Shown: piece after piece, positions 44,850 through 54,950 of the stretch
How positions within the stretch are numbered: position 1 is the stretch's first letter
How the letters are laid out: each line of letters begins with the position of its first letter
Source: Typhlomys cinereus
Taxonomy: Eukaryota; Chordata; Mammalia; Rodentia; Platacanthomyidae
Direction: 5' to 3'
Length of the DNA stretch: 64,000 bases
Assembly (NCBI GenBank): GCA_023101885.1
Contig: JALPQD010000408.1
Location: forward strand, 1,293,019-1,357,018
Program-made: the position numbers and the translations under genes
Notes under the pieces: model-generated
What the model was told of the DNA's origin: nothing
The model's input: only the letters and a program-made list of their open reading frames with translations
Databases searched by the model: none

Positions 44850-46065
44850 AAAGGTGTCAAAAGCAACACTGGGAAACACGGAGTCCATTCAACAATTAGT
44901 ACTGGCAAAACTGTACATGAATGGAATTAGATCTGTTATCTCTCACCCTGCATAAAATCTGAAACACTGAAACCACTAGAGGAAAATAAAAGATGCACTT
45001 CAAGAGACAGGCATAGGTAAGAACTCCCGAGCAGGATAGGATAGGAAACAGTCTTTAAAATTAACAAACGGGACCACATGAACTCAGTAAGTCTCTGCAC
45101 AGGGAGGAAACTATCAGCAGAGAAAGCAGACAGCCTACAGAGTGGGAGAAAAATCTCTGCAGCTTACACTTCAGACAAGGGGTTGATGTCTAGATTATAT
45201 ACGAAGAACTACCCTCCAAACTGCCAATCAATAAACAAACTAATGAAATGAAAAGATGGTTCTCAAAAGAAGGAACACAAATGGCTAATAAGTATTTTTA
45301 AAAGTTCAATAGCCTTAGTCATCAGGAAATGCAAGTTTAAATTGTCTTGTGATCCTCAAAAGACAGCAGCAAAAGCTGATGAGGATGTGGAGAAAGAGGA
45401 AGTTGCATTCACTCTCTGTGGAGTGTAAACCAGTGCAGCCATCATAGAAATCAGTGTGGAGGCATCTCAAAATTAATAATGGAACTTCAATATGACCCAG
45501 CGATACCACTCCAGAGCATATACCCAAAAGACTCGAAATCCTACGAGATACACATATTTGCTCACCCATGCATATTACAGTTGTATTCACAATAGCAAGG
45601 AAATAGAATCTCCATCAGTGGATGAATGGATAGTGAAAATGTGGTACAACTTCATATATAAAGAAAAACAAAATTTGCAGGAAAATAGATGGATCTAGAA
45701 AGTGAAGTGAATCAGACTCAGAAAAAAAAAGATTCAACATTTCATTATGGATGAGAGAAGATCTCAAAAGACACTGCACAGCCCTGAGGGACTGTTGAAG
45801 GCTAATGTCAGACAGAAGGGGAGCTACTTCCTTCCATAGTGTACACACTGATAAGTCATGCATGCTTCCAGAAAGCACTCAGGCATTACAGGTGAGCCTC
45901 ACATGCAAAAAGATGTGAACGTAGAAGGAAGACTGACTGGAAAGGAGGAAATCATGAAGTAGGAAGGGAGGGAGATGGGATTAGGTAGCAAAGGGGGCAA
46001 AAGCAACATAAATCCATTGTATGCATTTGTAAAAGTGTCAAGGAATAAAAAATAATAAAAACAAA
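44850..46065 (+). mobile_element. Decayed L1: ORF2 3' end and 3' UTR
   Basis: The segment follows the C-terminal part of L1 ORF2. A CAGCCTACAGAGTGGGAGAAA section, then CTTCAGACAAGGGGTTGATGTC, ATATGACCCAGCGATACCACTC and GTGGATGAATGGATAGTGAAAATGTGG occur in L1 order. In-frame stops and indels break it throughout. It ends in an A-rich tail near 46045-46065. No reverse-transcriptase core is present. Confidence 0.75.
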
Positions 46066-46074
46066 TTTGGAAGT

Positions 46075-46985
46075 AAGGGTTAAAAAAAAGACAACGATTA
46101 CATATTCTCTCTCATATGAGGAACCTAACTTTTCATGTTTCTATATGTGTATGTAAATGGGTGTGTATGTATGCTATGAACCTAGAAAAGAGACCATGAG
46201 AGGAGAACAAGAGGTACCTAGGACCATCGGGAATGAGAACAAGAGTGTGTGTGACCCGGAAGCGAAAAGCTGCCCACTGGGGGTGGAAGCGTCTGGGAGG
46301 TCACTCTCTAGGAGTCTGTAAGTATCCAGGTTCTTGTGTTTGGAGTGAAGACTGAAATCAAAAGACGTGTAGAGGATTAAGGCAGAGTTTATTAGAGGAG
46401 AGGTAGCACAGTACTCATGGACTCCAGAAGTGGAGTGCCACGAGGGAAGGGGCTAGGGCGCCCTGAAGAACTCATGGACTCCTGGCATGGAATCCATGAG
46501 GGGCATGGAGCTGGAAAAGAACTCATGGACTCCGGAATGCCACGAGGGGCAGGCGCCAAAGATGGTCACCGAAGTCAGGTATATTTATACATTTAGGCAA
46601 AGTGTGTGTGTGGGAGGGGATGGCTTTTCCTCATTGGTTAGCTCATACTGAGGCCCAAGCCAGTTGATCTTGTGCCCCACCTCGAGCTAGTGCTTAGTAG
46701 GGTTTATCTGTAAAGGAGAACTAATCTCCATATCCTTTCACAAGCAAAGGGTGGGGGGAAGTTGGCAAAGGGTGTGTTCCTTCAGGGTAATCCCAGCAGT
46801 GGGGATGGCTTTCCAAAACCTTCAGAGACCTTTCCCACCATGGCTGCTCTAAAACTGCCTAAGAAGGTCACGTGGGGGAGGGGGGAGGAGGATGAGAACA
46901 AAAACAAATTTTATTTGCATATCCCATAATGAAAATTCTTGAACTCTAATATTCTATATGCTAATTAAAAATCATGAATTTAAAA
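46075..46985 (+). mobile_element. L1 3' end split by an LTR
   Basis: 46075-46245 (CATATTCTCTCTCATATGAGG...GACCATGAGAGGAGAAC) and 46870-46985 (GGGGGAGGGGGGAGGAGGATG...ATATGCTAATTAAAAAT) read as one L1 3' UTR, separated by unrelated sequence at 46250-46868. Confidence 0.6.
46250..46868 (-). mobile_element. ERV LTR-like insertion, antisense
   Basis: The insert interrupts an L1 3' end. Its minus strand has a polyadenylation-type stretch (plus-strand GAGTTTATTAGAGG, 46385-46398). Three imperfect copies of an AACTCATGGACTCC-GGAATGCCACGAGGGGC unit lie at about 46412-46555. Class (ERV1 or ERV2) is not determined. Confidence 0.5.
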
Positions 46986-47734
46986 ACCAGACAGCAGCTG
47001 ATGAGAGGATGGAAAAGAGAGAGATTAAGAGAGGGAGAGAGATCAATGAATTCACTCCTTAACTCCTCTCTGCCTGTGGAGCCCCCTCCCCCCATCCTCG
47101 CAAGTAGCTGTGGCCTCTGCAGGACGCCCCGCCCTCTTGGAGGCGTATCTGTCAAAGCCCATCATTGTCTTAGCTGTTGGGTCCAGTGGCCTCTGAGCCA
47201 GAAGGCCAATGAGGAGGGAGAGGTTGGCCTCCACGTGCTCTGGTGGCGTGAGAGCAAAGGCGTCTGTCCCCACAGCTGCTATATGAAACTTGCTCACCTA
47301 ATACTCAGCGGCAGGTTGCTGTCCTGCAGTTACACTCACAGTGCTGGCCGGGCTCTGCTTACACAGCTCCTTGCTAGGGCCTCGCTGTGAGCCCGTCTCC
47401 CATCCTTATCCCTGTCCACCCTGCAGCACAGACAGCGAGGGCCATGACTAATTCACCAGGTGTCCTCCTTCAGCCTGGCATGCATTTTTAATTTACGTGT
47501 ATATCAAGATTCAGGTGACACAGCTCTGTCCCCTCCTCTGTTCTGGAACACACTGCAGTCAACTGTGAGCTGTTATTCCAGCCGCCTCTCCGCAAAGCAG
47601 AGGCCGACGCTACTTACTTGAGACCGATTCTAAATATTTCAAAACCTTTTTAAATGATCATGGAATTAATCCTAGACTGATTATCCTCATCAAAGTTGGT
47701 AAAGAGTCCTTACTAATGTGTCCAGATCTTTAAT
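46986..47734. other. No gene recognised
   Basis: Unique-looking DNA. The 138-codon plus-strand ORF at 46974-47390 starts inside L1 sequence and has no recognisable domain, so I treat it as chance. Confidence 0.35.
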
Positions 47735-47845
47735 TTTATATTGGAAAAGTGAGACTTGGAGACATCAAATCATTTCTCCAAGGTCCCACAGCAGGTCTGC
47801 AGGAAAGCTGAAATGAATCTCATGCACTGGCTCTGCGCTTTGCTG
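47735..47845 (-). mobile_element. MIR remnant, antisense
   Basis: TTGGAAAAGTGAGACTTGGAGACATCAAATCATTTCTCCAAGGTCCCACAGC is the reverse of the MIR core. Confidence 0.7.
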
Positions 47846-47889
47846 TGATGGCGCCTCTGAAGTACTACATCGCAAGCCCACGGTTGTAG

Positions 47890-48110
47890 AGTTGAGGGGT
47901 CGGCTCAGCGATGCACTGGCAGCTGAAGCATGAGAACCAGAGTTGGATCGCTGGCACTTAAGTGGCATAAAAAGTCTGTAACCCCAGCAAGGGGGCAGGA
48001 GAGGGGGAGGCAGAGAAAAGGAGTCCCTGGAGTCATTGGCCAGCCGGTCTATCTAGTTGGTGAGTTCCAGCTCGGTGAGAAACCATAGGCCAAAAAATAA
48101 GGTGGCAAGA
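47890..48110 (+). mobile_element. B3-like SINE, sense
   Basis: GGGGTCGGCTCAGCGATGCACTGG, AGTTGGATCGCTGGCAC, GTAACCCCAGCAAGGGGGC and GAGTTCCAGCTCGGTGAGAAACC. Confidence 0.6.
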
Positions 48111-48218
48111 CTGGGAAATAGCTCAGGGGGTGTGTTCCTATCATCTCTGCTGAATGAAAACAGAACCCAAGCAACTTAAGGGGAAAAAAAAAATGGTTGG
48201 TTCCACCTTACAATTCTT

Positions 48219-48265
48219 TTTTTTTTTTTAAATTTTTTTTTAATTTATTCAATTGCATGTGTGTG

Positions 48266-48296
<31 letters not shown>

Positions 48297-48522
48297 TTAA
48301 CCACGGGCGAATTCGGGAACCACCATGGACCGCCTCCTTATTTACTCTGCCCCGGGATTCACAGGCTCCGCCCTACCAGGACCAGAGGCTCCGCCCTACC
48401 AGGACCAGAAACGCAGGCCGCCCCGGCTTCCGCCTGGCGTCTATACGTAGGATCTGGGATCCGAACTCAGGACCTTCCACCTGCAAGGCAGAGGCTTAAC
48501 CCCTGAGCCACCTCTCCAGCCC
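48219..48522 (-). mobile_element. B2-like SINE, CpG-rich subfamily, youngest-looking copy
   Basis: Consensus-like body with most CpGs intact and a perfect antisense head. CCACCTTACAATTCTT flanks it exactly (48203-48218 and 48523-48538), a 16-bp target duplication. A 23-bp segment (AGGCTCCGCCCTACCAGGAC plus CAG) is tandemly duplicated at about 48363-48408, a feature no other copy here has. Confidence 0.95.
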
Positions 48523-48538
48523 CCACCTTACAATTCTT

Positions 48539-48879
48539 GCTTCCAGTTTACTATCATGAAAGGAGAATTTATACCAAAATCAAAAGCCGAGGACATACCA
48601 TGTCTACACAGAGACCCAAGAGAAGGACATGTTTCCTAGTTTGCCATTCTGCAAAGTACTTAACCAGCTCTCTCCATCTTATTCACCTGTCTGGGGAATA
48701 GTTATGGACTAATAGTTATGGACTGAGTTCCATATCAATTAGATAATCTCCTATAGGTTCTCTCGAAAGGCTTGTCTTAAACAAAGAACTCCACACAGAT
48801 ATGCCTAAAGGCCTAGACTCTGAGTGACAAGTTGACACTTATATTTAACTGGCACAGGTATAAGATATCCTTTCACAAT
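48539..48879. other. No gene recognised
   Basis: Unique-looking sequence. Confidence 0.4.
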
Positions 48880-49130
48880 CTTGGGGAGCTGAGCTCAATC
48901 CCCAGAAGCTCATATGGTGGAAAGAGAGAACTGACTTCTGAACATTGTCCCTTATCTGGACATCATGGCCCGCATGTATTCTCTCTCTCTCTCATCTCTC
49001 CAAGTAAAAGGTGAAAAACAATCAAAGAAGACTCTTTCACTAAAGACCTTTGACCTCTGCATGCACATGTACCTACATGCACACACGTGCATGCACTCAC
49101 ATGAATGTATACATATATCACATATATACA
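48880..49130 (+). mobile_element. B3-like SINE, sense, broken
   Basis: GGGGAGCTGAGCTCAATCCCCAGAAGCTCATATGG and a late GACCTCTGCATGCACATG...ACACACGTGCATGCACTCAC tail bracket unrelated middle sequence. Confidence 0.5.
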
Positions 49131-49131
49131 C

Positions 49132-49563
49132 TGTCGTGGTTATGTACAGATGTCAACCTGATGGTTGAGGATTTGAGCTCTGGGAAATTTGTAGAGAACT
49201 AGTAGTTGAGTTAAGCCCAGAGCAAATCTAAAGGTGATTGTCTAGCTGATGGAGAAGGCCCAGCCTATGGTGGGTGGGACTAGGCCCTGAACAGGTGAAT
49301 AAAATACTGAGAGCTGGTTGAGGAAGTTGGCATCCTTGTGTATACTTGGCCAGACATGCTGGTCTGTCAAGAAAGGATCGTTCCTCTCTCAGCCATTATG
49401 TAGTGATGGTGTGGCCAGTTCCCTCAGCCCTGGTGTTGGTGCATGCTCTCCTGTCAAGCTGGACTACAAACTGTAACCGGACTATCAGTAAGACAATAAA
49501 TCCCTTGTTCTTTTAAGCTGTTTGGTGGTGATTTATCAGCAACCATGCAGGCAAACTGCAACA
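49132..49563 (+). mobile_element. LTR, local three-copy family (copy 2)
   Basis: Starts TGTCGTGGTTATGTACAGATG and ends CATGCAGGCAAACTGCAACA (TG...CA termini). Contains GACAATAAATCCCTTGTTC. Closely similar throughout to 43937-44354. Confidence 0.78.
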
Positions 49564-49567
49564 CACA

Positions 49568-49589
49568 CATCATCATCATCATCATCATC
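49568..49589. repeat. (CAT)7 microsatellite
   Basis: Seven CAT units directly after the LTR end. Confidence 0.95.
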
Positions 49590-49591
49590 AA

Positions 49592-50774
49592 AAGCCATAA
49601 TTCTAAGTCAATGCATGAAATAGTCTCTGAAATGTCCAGTCTTTTGAGAGAAATAACAAAGTAGGCCACTGATTTGAGGGTGAATGACAGTCAGTTATTA
49701 GGTTTCTTTGTTATTCTTGGCCTGCAGGATAAAGATGTTCCACTTGATAAAACTCCATAGAGTACAAGGATAAAAGTGAGAGGAAACATTAAAGATTTCA
49801 AAAGAAGAAGGATTGAGACAGAAACTCTGAGTCATGGAAGTGTGGGTGGAAATTCAACAGGAAGTGGAGATGCAAGGAAGTATATCGGAAAAGATGAGGA
49901 CTTCAGAGGTCAAAAAGAGACCGTTTCAGTCCCAGCTCTGGGGACAGACTCTTGATTTCTGAGAGCTTTGGCTTGCATCTTTGTGAAATGAAAGACAGCA
50001 CCCGTATCTCAGTTTTGATGCGATGACAGACTGAGAAAGAGCACGTCAGATAGGCTGTGGGCCTTGCCTGCCGGTGCTCACTTAGCAACAGCATTAAGCT
50101 TGGATTACAGGAGAGTCCTGAGTACCCAAGCAGGCCCGAGGGAGGTGTTGAGAAGGACTCAGAGAACTATGGTTCTGCCAGAACTTAGTTGTCCTGCCCA
50201 GGACTTCAGCCGCACAACACCCAGCGCTGCAGAGGACCCAGCCGGGGGCTGGCGCTTGGGCCTGTCCTTCTGTCCTTCTTAGATCGTGCTTAGAACCTTT
50301 TGCTTCTGTTCTTCTGTCTTCTGTGAGGTGGTTCTCCCAGGAACTTTGGGCCATGCTTGGGGATTCTCTGGTTTCACAGGTGGGGTTGGAGGTAGTGGTG
50401 GGATTACCATCTAGTGGGTGGAGAAGACCAAGGCTAATAAATATGTTACGACGCACAGAACAGATCTCCCAACAAACTATTCTCAGCCCCAAATATCAAT
50501 TGGGTAGAGGTGAGATAATCTGTTCTTTATCAGTCTGTGTCTCTATCTTTCCAGACTGATGTGTGCAGGTGTGTACTGTGGCTGCCACAAGGTTCCTTCA
50601 CTGACTGGACAGCAGAGCCAGCTCTGGGCATTGTACCATGGGTGCTGGCATTGCCACGGTAATTCCTGAAGTTCTTGACTGCTGAGACAGAAAAACTCAC
50701 ACTAGTTTTGCTGCCTTGCCTTGTTCTTCCAGATTTCTGAGTAGGAGACCCTGGTGTCTACCATGGCCTTGAAC
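49592..50774. other. No gene; possible MIR at 49905-50050
   Basis: Sense MIR-like words occur (TTCAGTCCCAGCTCTGGGGAC, GTGAAATGAAAGACAGCACCCG). The remainder has overlapping ORFs on both strands (50.06-50.56 kb) without domains. Confidence 0.35.
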
Positions 50775-50895
50775 TCTTTTTAATGTCTGCGTGTGTATGT
50801 TCATGTGGAAGTGATGCATGCTTGAGCACTTGAGGGATTGTGTTTAATGTATATTTCTGCATGTTCAAAGGGCACACAGATGTGTGTGTGCGTGT

Positions 50896-50926
<31 letters not shown>

Positions 50927-51010
50927 CGTGTGTGTGTGTGCATGTGAAGGTCAGAGGTTGACATCACTCTTCCACCTTATCCTTTTGAGGCTGGGTCTCT
51001 AATTAAACCT
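50775..51010 (-). mobile_element. B3-like SINE, head replaced
   Basis: TG/CG-rich tail (50880-50945), GTGAAGGTCAGAGGTTGACATC and CTTTTGAGGCTGGGTCTCTAATTAAACC. The antisense head is missing. Confidence 0.5.
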
Positions 51011-51794
51011 CTTTCTGGGAAACATTATGAGATTGTTTAAAATGACTCTTGCCCTAACTCCAACTACTTTTGACTTATGTTGATCGATGTTTTGTTTATA
51101 CTAATACTCCCTTCTCCACCTTCAGGCCTACATAATTACCCCCAAAGAATCGTTCTTTTCAAGGACAGAATTTTGTGGATTAAAAAAGGAAGTATATGGC
51201 ATATCCCTTTTCCTATATCTAAGCTTAGCTGCATGTGACGTAGTTTCAAATTGCATGTAAGGCTACCGCCAAGGAGCTCCGATGGTTTCCTTCCTCCCCT
51301 GACACTCTTGCTTAACTCTGGCGTGCACGTGTATTTCTGTTAAATCAATAAACTCATGAACTGTGTTTCGTTCTGACTGGCCTTTGAAATTCTTTTCTGC
51401 AGCATCAAGTCAAGAGCTTGACTGCACCTTCATGGAGACTTCAACGCTCTGCGGGGATCCTGGGGCTGCACAGCCGCAATATTGAATTACATTTCCTGCT
51501 GCAGATGACAAAACCAGGCGACTGAACACATCTAGCCTGGTGGAAGGAGAAGCCACCCGAGAGTGCTTTTGAAACCCGAGAGTTTTCATAGCATCACACT
51601 GATCTGGAAGCAGTTCTCTTCTGGAAAGGCAATGAGCACTTTTTTAGTTTTTCTTTTGGTAGTCAATATCTGAACCTCTTTGTTACAGAGAGTGGAAACA
51701 GGACAAGGTTTCTCGAAAGGCCAGATATGCACCTCCTCCGAGAAGGCAAAGCTTGGGTGCTTAATATGGATATAGACTTGAGATCCTCTGGCTC
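51011..51794. other. Possible LTR (51.01-51.39 kb), then unassigned
   Basis: A TCAATAAACTCATGAACTG segment with pyrimidine-rich upstream sequence looks like an LTR 3' end. I cannot assign it. 51.4-51.79 kb is unassigned. Confidence 0.25.
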
Positions 51795-51862
51795 AGTCCA
51801 TAGGTGTTATAATCCCAGCATTTGCAAGGTTCAGGCAGGAATTTTAGGAGTTCAAGGGCAGG
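51795..51862 (+). mobile_element. B1 fragment
   Basis: TTATAATCCCAGCATTTGCAAGGTTCAGGCAGGA is the B1 left arm in sense orientation. Confidence 0.6.
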
Positions 51863-51863
51863 G

Positions 51864-52165
51864 CTGGGGGAGATGGCTTGGCAGCTACACTACTTAGTAG
51901 AAGAGTTTGGATCTCTAGATCCCACATGAAAATGCTAGGTGGGTCTGGCAGTCTGTCTGTAATTCCAACTCCAGAAGGTAGAGTCAAGTTGTCTCCACAG
52001 CAAGCTGGTCAGCCAGACTAACCCCATCAGCGAGCTCTGGGTTTGATTACAGACCCTGCCACAAAAGAATGAAGTGGAAGAGCGACAGAATGATTGCTGA
52101 TATCAACCTCGGGCCTTTCTTTACACACACATGTGCACGTGCACACACGCACAAACACTTGCTAG
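51864..52165 (+). mobile_element. B3-like SINE, sense
   Basis: GGGCTGGGGGAGATGGCTTGGC, AGTTTGGATCTCTAGATCCC, GGTCAGCCAGACTAACCCC, GATATCAACCTCGGGCC and an ACACACATGTGCACG tail. Confidence 0.7.
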
Positions 52166-52574
52166 GATACATGCCAAAGCACATATTAAACATAAGCACT
52201 TCTAAGCTGGATCGCACCCACCCAGTTCATGCATGCACACATTAAAAAAGTTCAAGACCATTGTGGACTCCGTTGTGAGACCTCGTCTCTTGCTCATACA
52301 TTTGCAACAACAGAGGCAAGCAAGCAAAGCTAATGGGAATTTTTTTCTAGAACATTCTAGGAGTCTCTAAAGCAAGGACACCAGTGATCCCCAGGGCCCA
52401 GAGCTGACTCGCTGTCCAGTCGGTGCCAGGGTCCTGTGGAAGCCACCCGGATGGTCTCTCCAAGCAGTTCCTGTGCTGTAGTCCTGAGCACAAGTCCAGC
52501 TGCCTGATTCTGGTTTTGACTGTGCTTTCTCCTCCAGACCCCTCTTCCATCCCATGGCTCGCCTTTTCAAATCA
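52166..52574. other. No gene; B1 3' scrap near 52.25 kb
   Basis: GTTCAAGACCATTGTGGACTCCGTTGTGAGACC resembles the B1 3' half. The rest is unassigned. Confidence 0.35.
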
Positions 52575-52700
52575 AATTATGGAGCTACAGCTCCATGGTG
52601 GAGTCTTGCCTAGCATGTGCATCTAGCATGTGCATCTAGCATGTGCATGGCCCTGGGTTCTGGCCCCAGCGCTGCATGAATTAAAACATGCATTAAAAAT
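52575..52700 (+). mobile_element. ID-like SINE with internal triplication
   Basis: TTGCCTAGCATGTGCA...TGGCCCTGGGTTCTGGCCCCAGC is the ID element core with its B-box region. The 13-bp unit TAGCATGTGCATC is present three times in tandem (52611-52649). Confidence 0.65.
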
Positions 52701-53304
52701 GAAATCATGAACATGACTCTCTGCTTGAATTAATTGCTTAATTCCTGTTGTGAGAGCCAGGAAGAGGCCTAACGAGAACTGTTCAATATACTCCCTGTCT
52801 CAGTCTCCTGTTGCGGCGCGACCATGGAACCAGGGGGCTTGAAACGGTGGGTGTTTGTTAGTGCTCAATCATTGGGGCCTGGAAGAGGATGTAACTCTCC
52901 TCCTTTCTCAGACACTCGCTCAAGAGAAGTGTTCCAAGAGCGCAGGTGGGTCTGCCTACAGTCACTTAGGATTCAGTTTTGTCCCACTTGCCGTCTCCAC
53001 CATGTTTGTGGCAGGGTTGCTGCCCTCGCCCATCTAATAGAAGGTCCACTGTGGTCCATGTCCAGCCAGCAGAAAAGGACAAGGGTGCAAGAGGGACATA
53101 TCCAGACCTGAAGAGCACATGCAGCTACCCTTTCACTTCCCACTGCTGCCTGCATTGGATATTACTGGATACTTGGCATTTTCTTTTATGAGAGAATTTG
53201 AAAGGAATGGAATTAAAGGAAGAAACTAGAAGCTCAGTATTAGGGGAGTAGAAAACTCATTTTTTTAAACAATGAAGAAAACTCAGCCTCTTGATTTTAT
53301 TCCA
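52701..53304. other. No gene recognised
   Basis: 52800-53120 has a repeat-like feel (GTCTCAGTCTCCTGTTGCGGCG start), but I cannot assign it. Overlapping ORFs have no domains. Confidence 0.3.
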
Positions 53305-53637
53305 CCATCATGTGTTTGTGTGTGTGTGGAGTGCATTTGTGCATGTGGATTCACATACATGTGGGCATCCTGTGACGGCCTAGGGTGAGTGTTGAGAATC
53401 TTTCTTGATCACTCTTCCACTATCCTTTGAGGCAGGAGCTCTCTATCAAACCCAGAGCTTGACAATATGACTAATTTCACTAGTCAGCTTGTTCTTGGGT
53501 CCTTTCCACCTTGTGAGGCTGGAGTTATGGGTGGGATGCTGCACACGCTTGTCGTTTATGTGTGTTCTGGGGATCGAATTCTGATCCTTGTATTCTTGCT
53601 GCAAGCACTTTAACCATTGAGCTATCTTCCCAGTTCA
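53305..53637 (-). mobile_element. B3-like SINE, long
   Basis: TG/CATG tail, AGGAGCTCTCTATCAAACCC, a TTTCACTAGTCAGCTTG section and antisense head GCACTTTAACCATTGAGCTATCTTCC. Confidence 0.6.
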
Positions 53638-53761
53638 GTCTGTGATACCCGAAAGGTAGGAGCCAGCAACAGAGAGACCTGGGTTTGCGTTAGGCTCTTG
53701 TTCTAATATTCCATTCCTGGGAACTTCAGTTCCCTTTTCTGCAAGAGAGATTTTGGGATAG

Positions 53762-54443
53762 TATGAGCTACATACAGGTGTCAACTTGACAACTAAAGGC
53801 TGAACCTGCAGGAGAGGATCTAACCGATGTGGGAAGACCTAGTGGGTGGGTTCATTCCCTGGGCAGGTGGGTAAGATGCTGGGGAGCAGGTTCAGTACGT
53901 CTGGCATTCTTCAGCATATTTGGATAGACTTGTAGTCCGGCAAGTGAAGTTTGCTCCTTTTTCACTAATCCCCGTGAATATGATGTGGACAGTCCCCTTG
54001 GCTTCTGGTATTAGTAGGAGTTGTCCTGCCTAGCAGACCTAAGAACTGTAACAGAATTGTAAGGAGAAATAAAATCTCCTTGTTCCTTAAGCTATTGGTT
54101 ATGAATTTTTTAAAAAATATTTTATTTATTTTATGTGTGTGTGTGTGTGTGTGTGCACACCAGGATATCAGAGGGCACATGTGTCCCTGTGGAGGACCAA
54201 GGGTGGCTTCAGGAATCATCCTGGATTGCTTCTACCTCCTTCTTGCTTTGCTCTGAGATTTCCCAGGCTCCGCCCACCAGGGGCGGGAGTGCAGGTTGCC
54301 ACGGTTTTCACCAGGTGTTTTTACGTGGTACCTGGGATCTGAACTAAGGACCTTCTGTGAGATAGAGTCTTAACTCCTGAGCCATCTCTCCAGTCCTTGG
54401 TCGTGATTTATTGGCAACATGTAGGCAACATACAACACTGCCT
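53762..54443 (+). mobile_element. LTR, local three-copy family (copy 3), SINE-interrupted
   Basis: ACAGGTGTCAACTTGACAAC start and AATAAAATCTCCTTGTTCCTTAAGC. After the SINE it resumes with GTGATTTATTGGCAACATGTAGGC. More diverged than copies 1 and 2. Confidence 0.7.
54110..54396 (-). mobile_element. B2-like SINE (main family)
   Basis: TG tail, near-consensus body and head ending CTCCAGTCC. The flanks TTGGTTATGAATTT (54095-54108) and TTGGTCGTGATTT (54397-54409) are a diverged target duplication inside the LTR. Confidence 0.87.
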
Positions 54444-54770
54444 GAGGATACTGCCAGGATTATCATTACAGTGACACCCTCAGATAAACTGAGGGTCCCG
54501 AACAGCCTCTGAGGCACAGTAGATGCCTTAACGACAACTGAAGTTACCTTAAAGACCTGTGCTGCGCAGGTACAGGAAGAGCTTATTTCTCTTACTTAGT
54601 TTCTGTTACTTAGTACATTGAAGATTTGAGAAAGCCACTTACTTTCCTAGGTTTGGGGAATTTTGTCCGTAAGAGACAATACTTTTTTGGGGGGTGGGGG
54701 GAGCTGAGTGGCACCCAGGATTTGAACCTAGGTCCCATACTGGCTAAACAGACATTCTATGTCTTGAGTT

Positions 54771-54936
54771 TTTTTTTATTATTATTATTTATTCAGGTGT
54801 GTGTGTGTGTGTGTAGAACCGAGGGTGAATTCGGGAACCATCGTGGACCGCTCCCACCTCCTCTTTGCTCTGCCGCGGACTCACAGGCTCCGCCCACCAG
54901 GACCAGAAGCGCAGGCCACCCCTGCCTCCGCCTGGT
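54771..54936 (-). mobile_element. B2-like SINE, CpG-rich subfamily, 5'-truncated
   Basis: TTATTATTATTATTTATTCAGG tail, AACCGAGGGTGAATTCGGG body, stopping at CCGCCTGG. The Pol III head is absent. TCTATGTCT(T)GAGTTT flanks it, so truncation happened during insertion and not by later deletion. Confidence 0.85.
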
Positions 54937-54950
54937 CTATGTCTGAGTTT

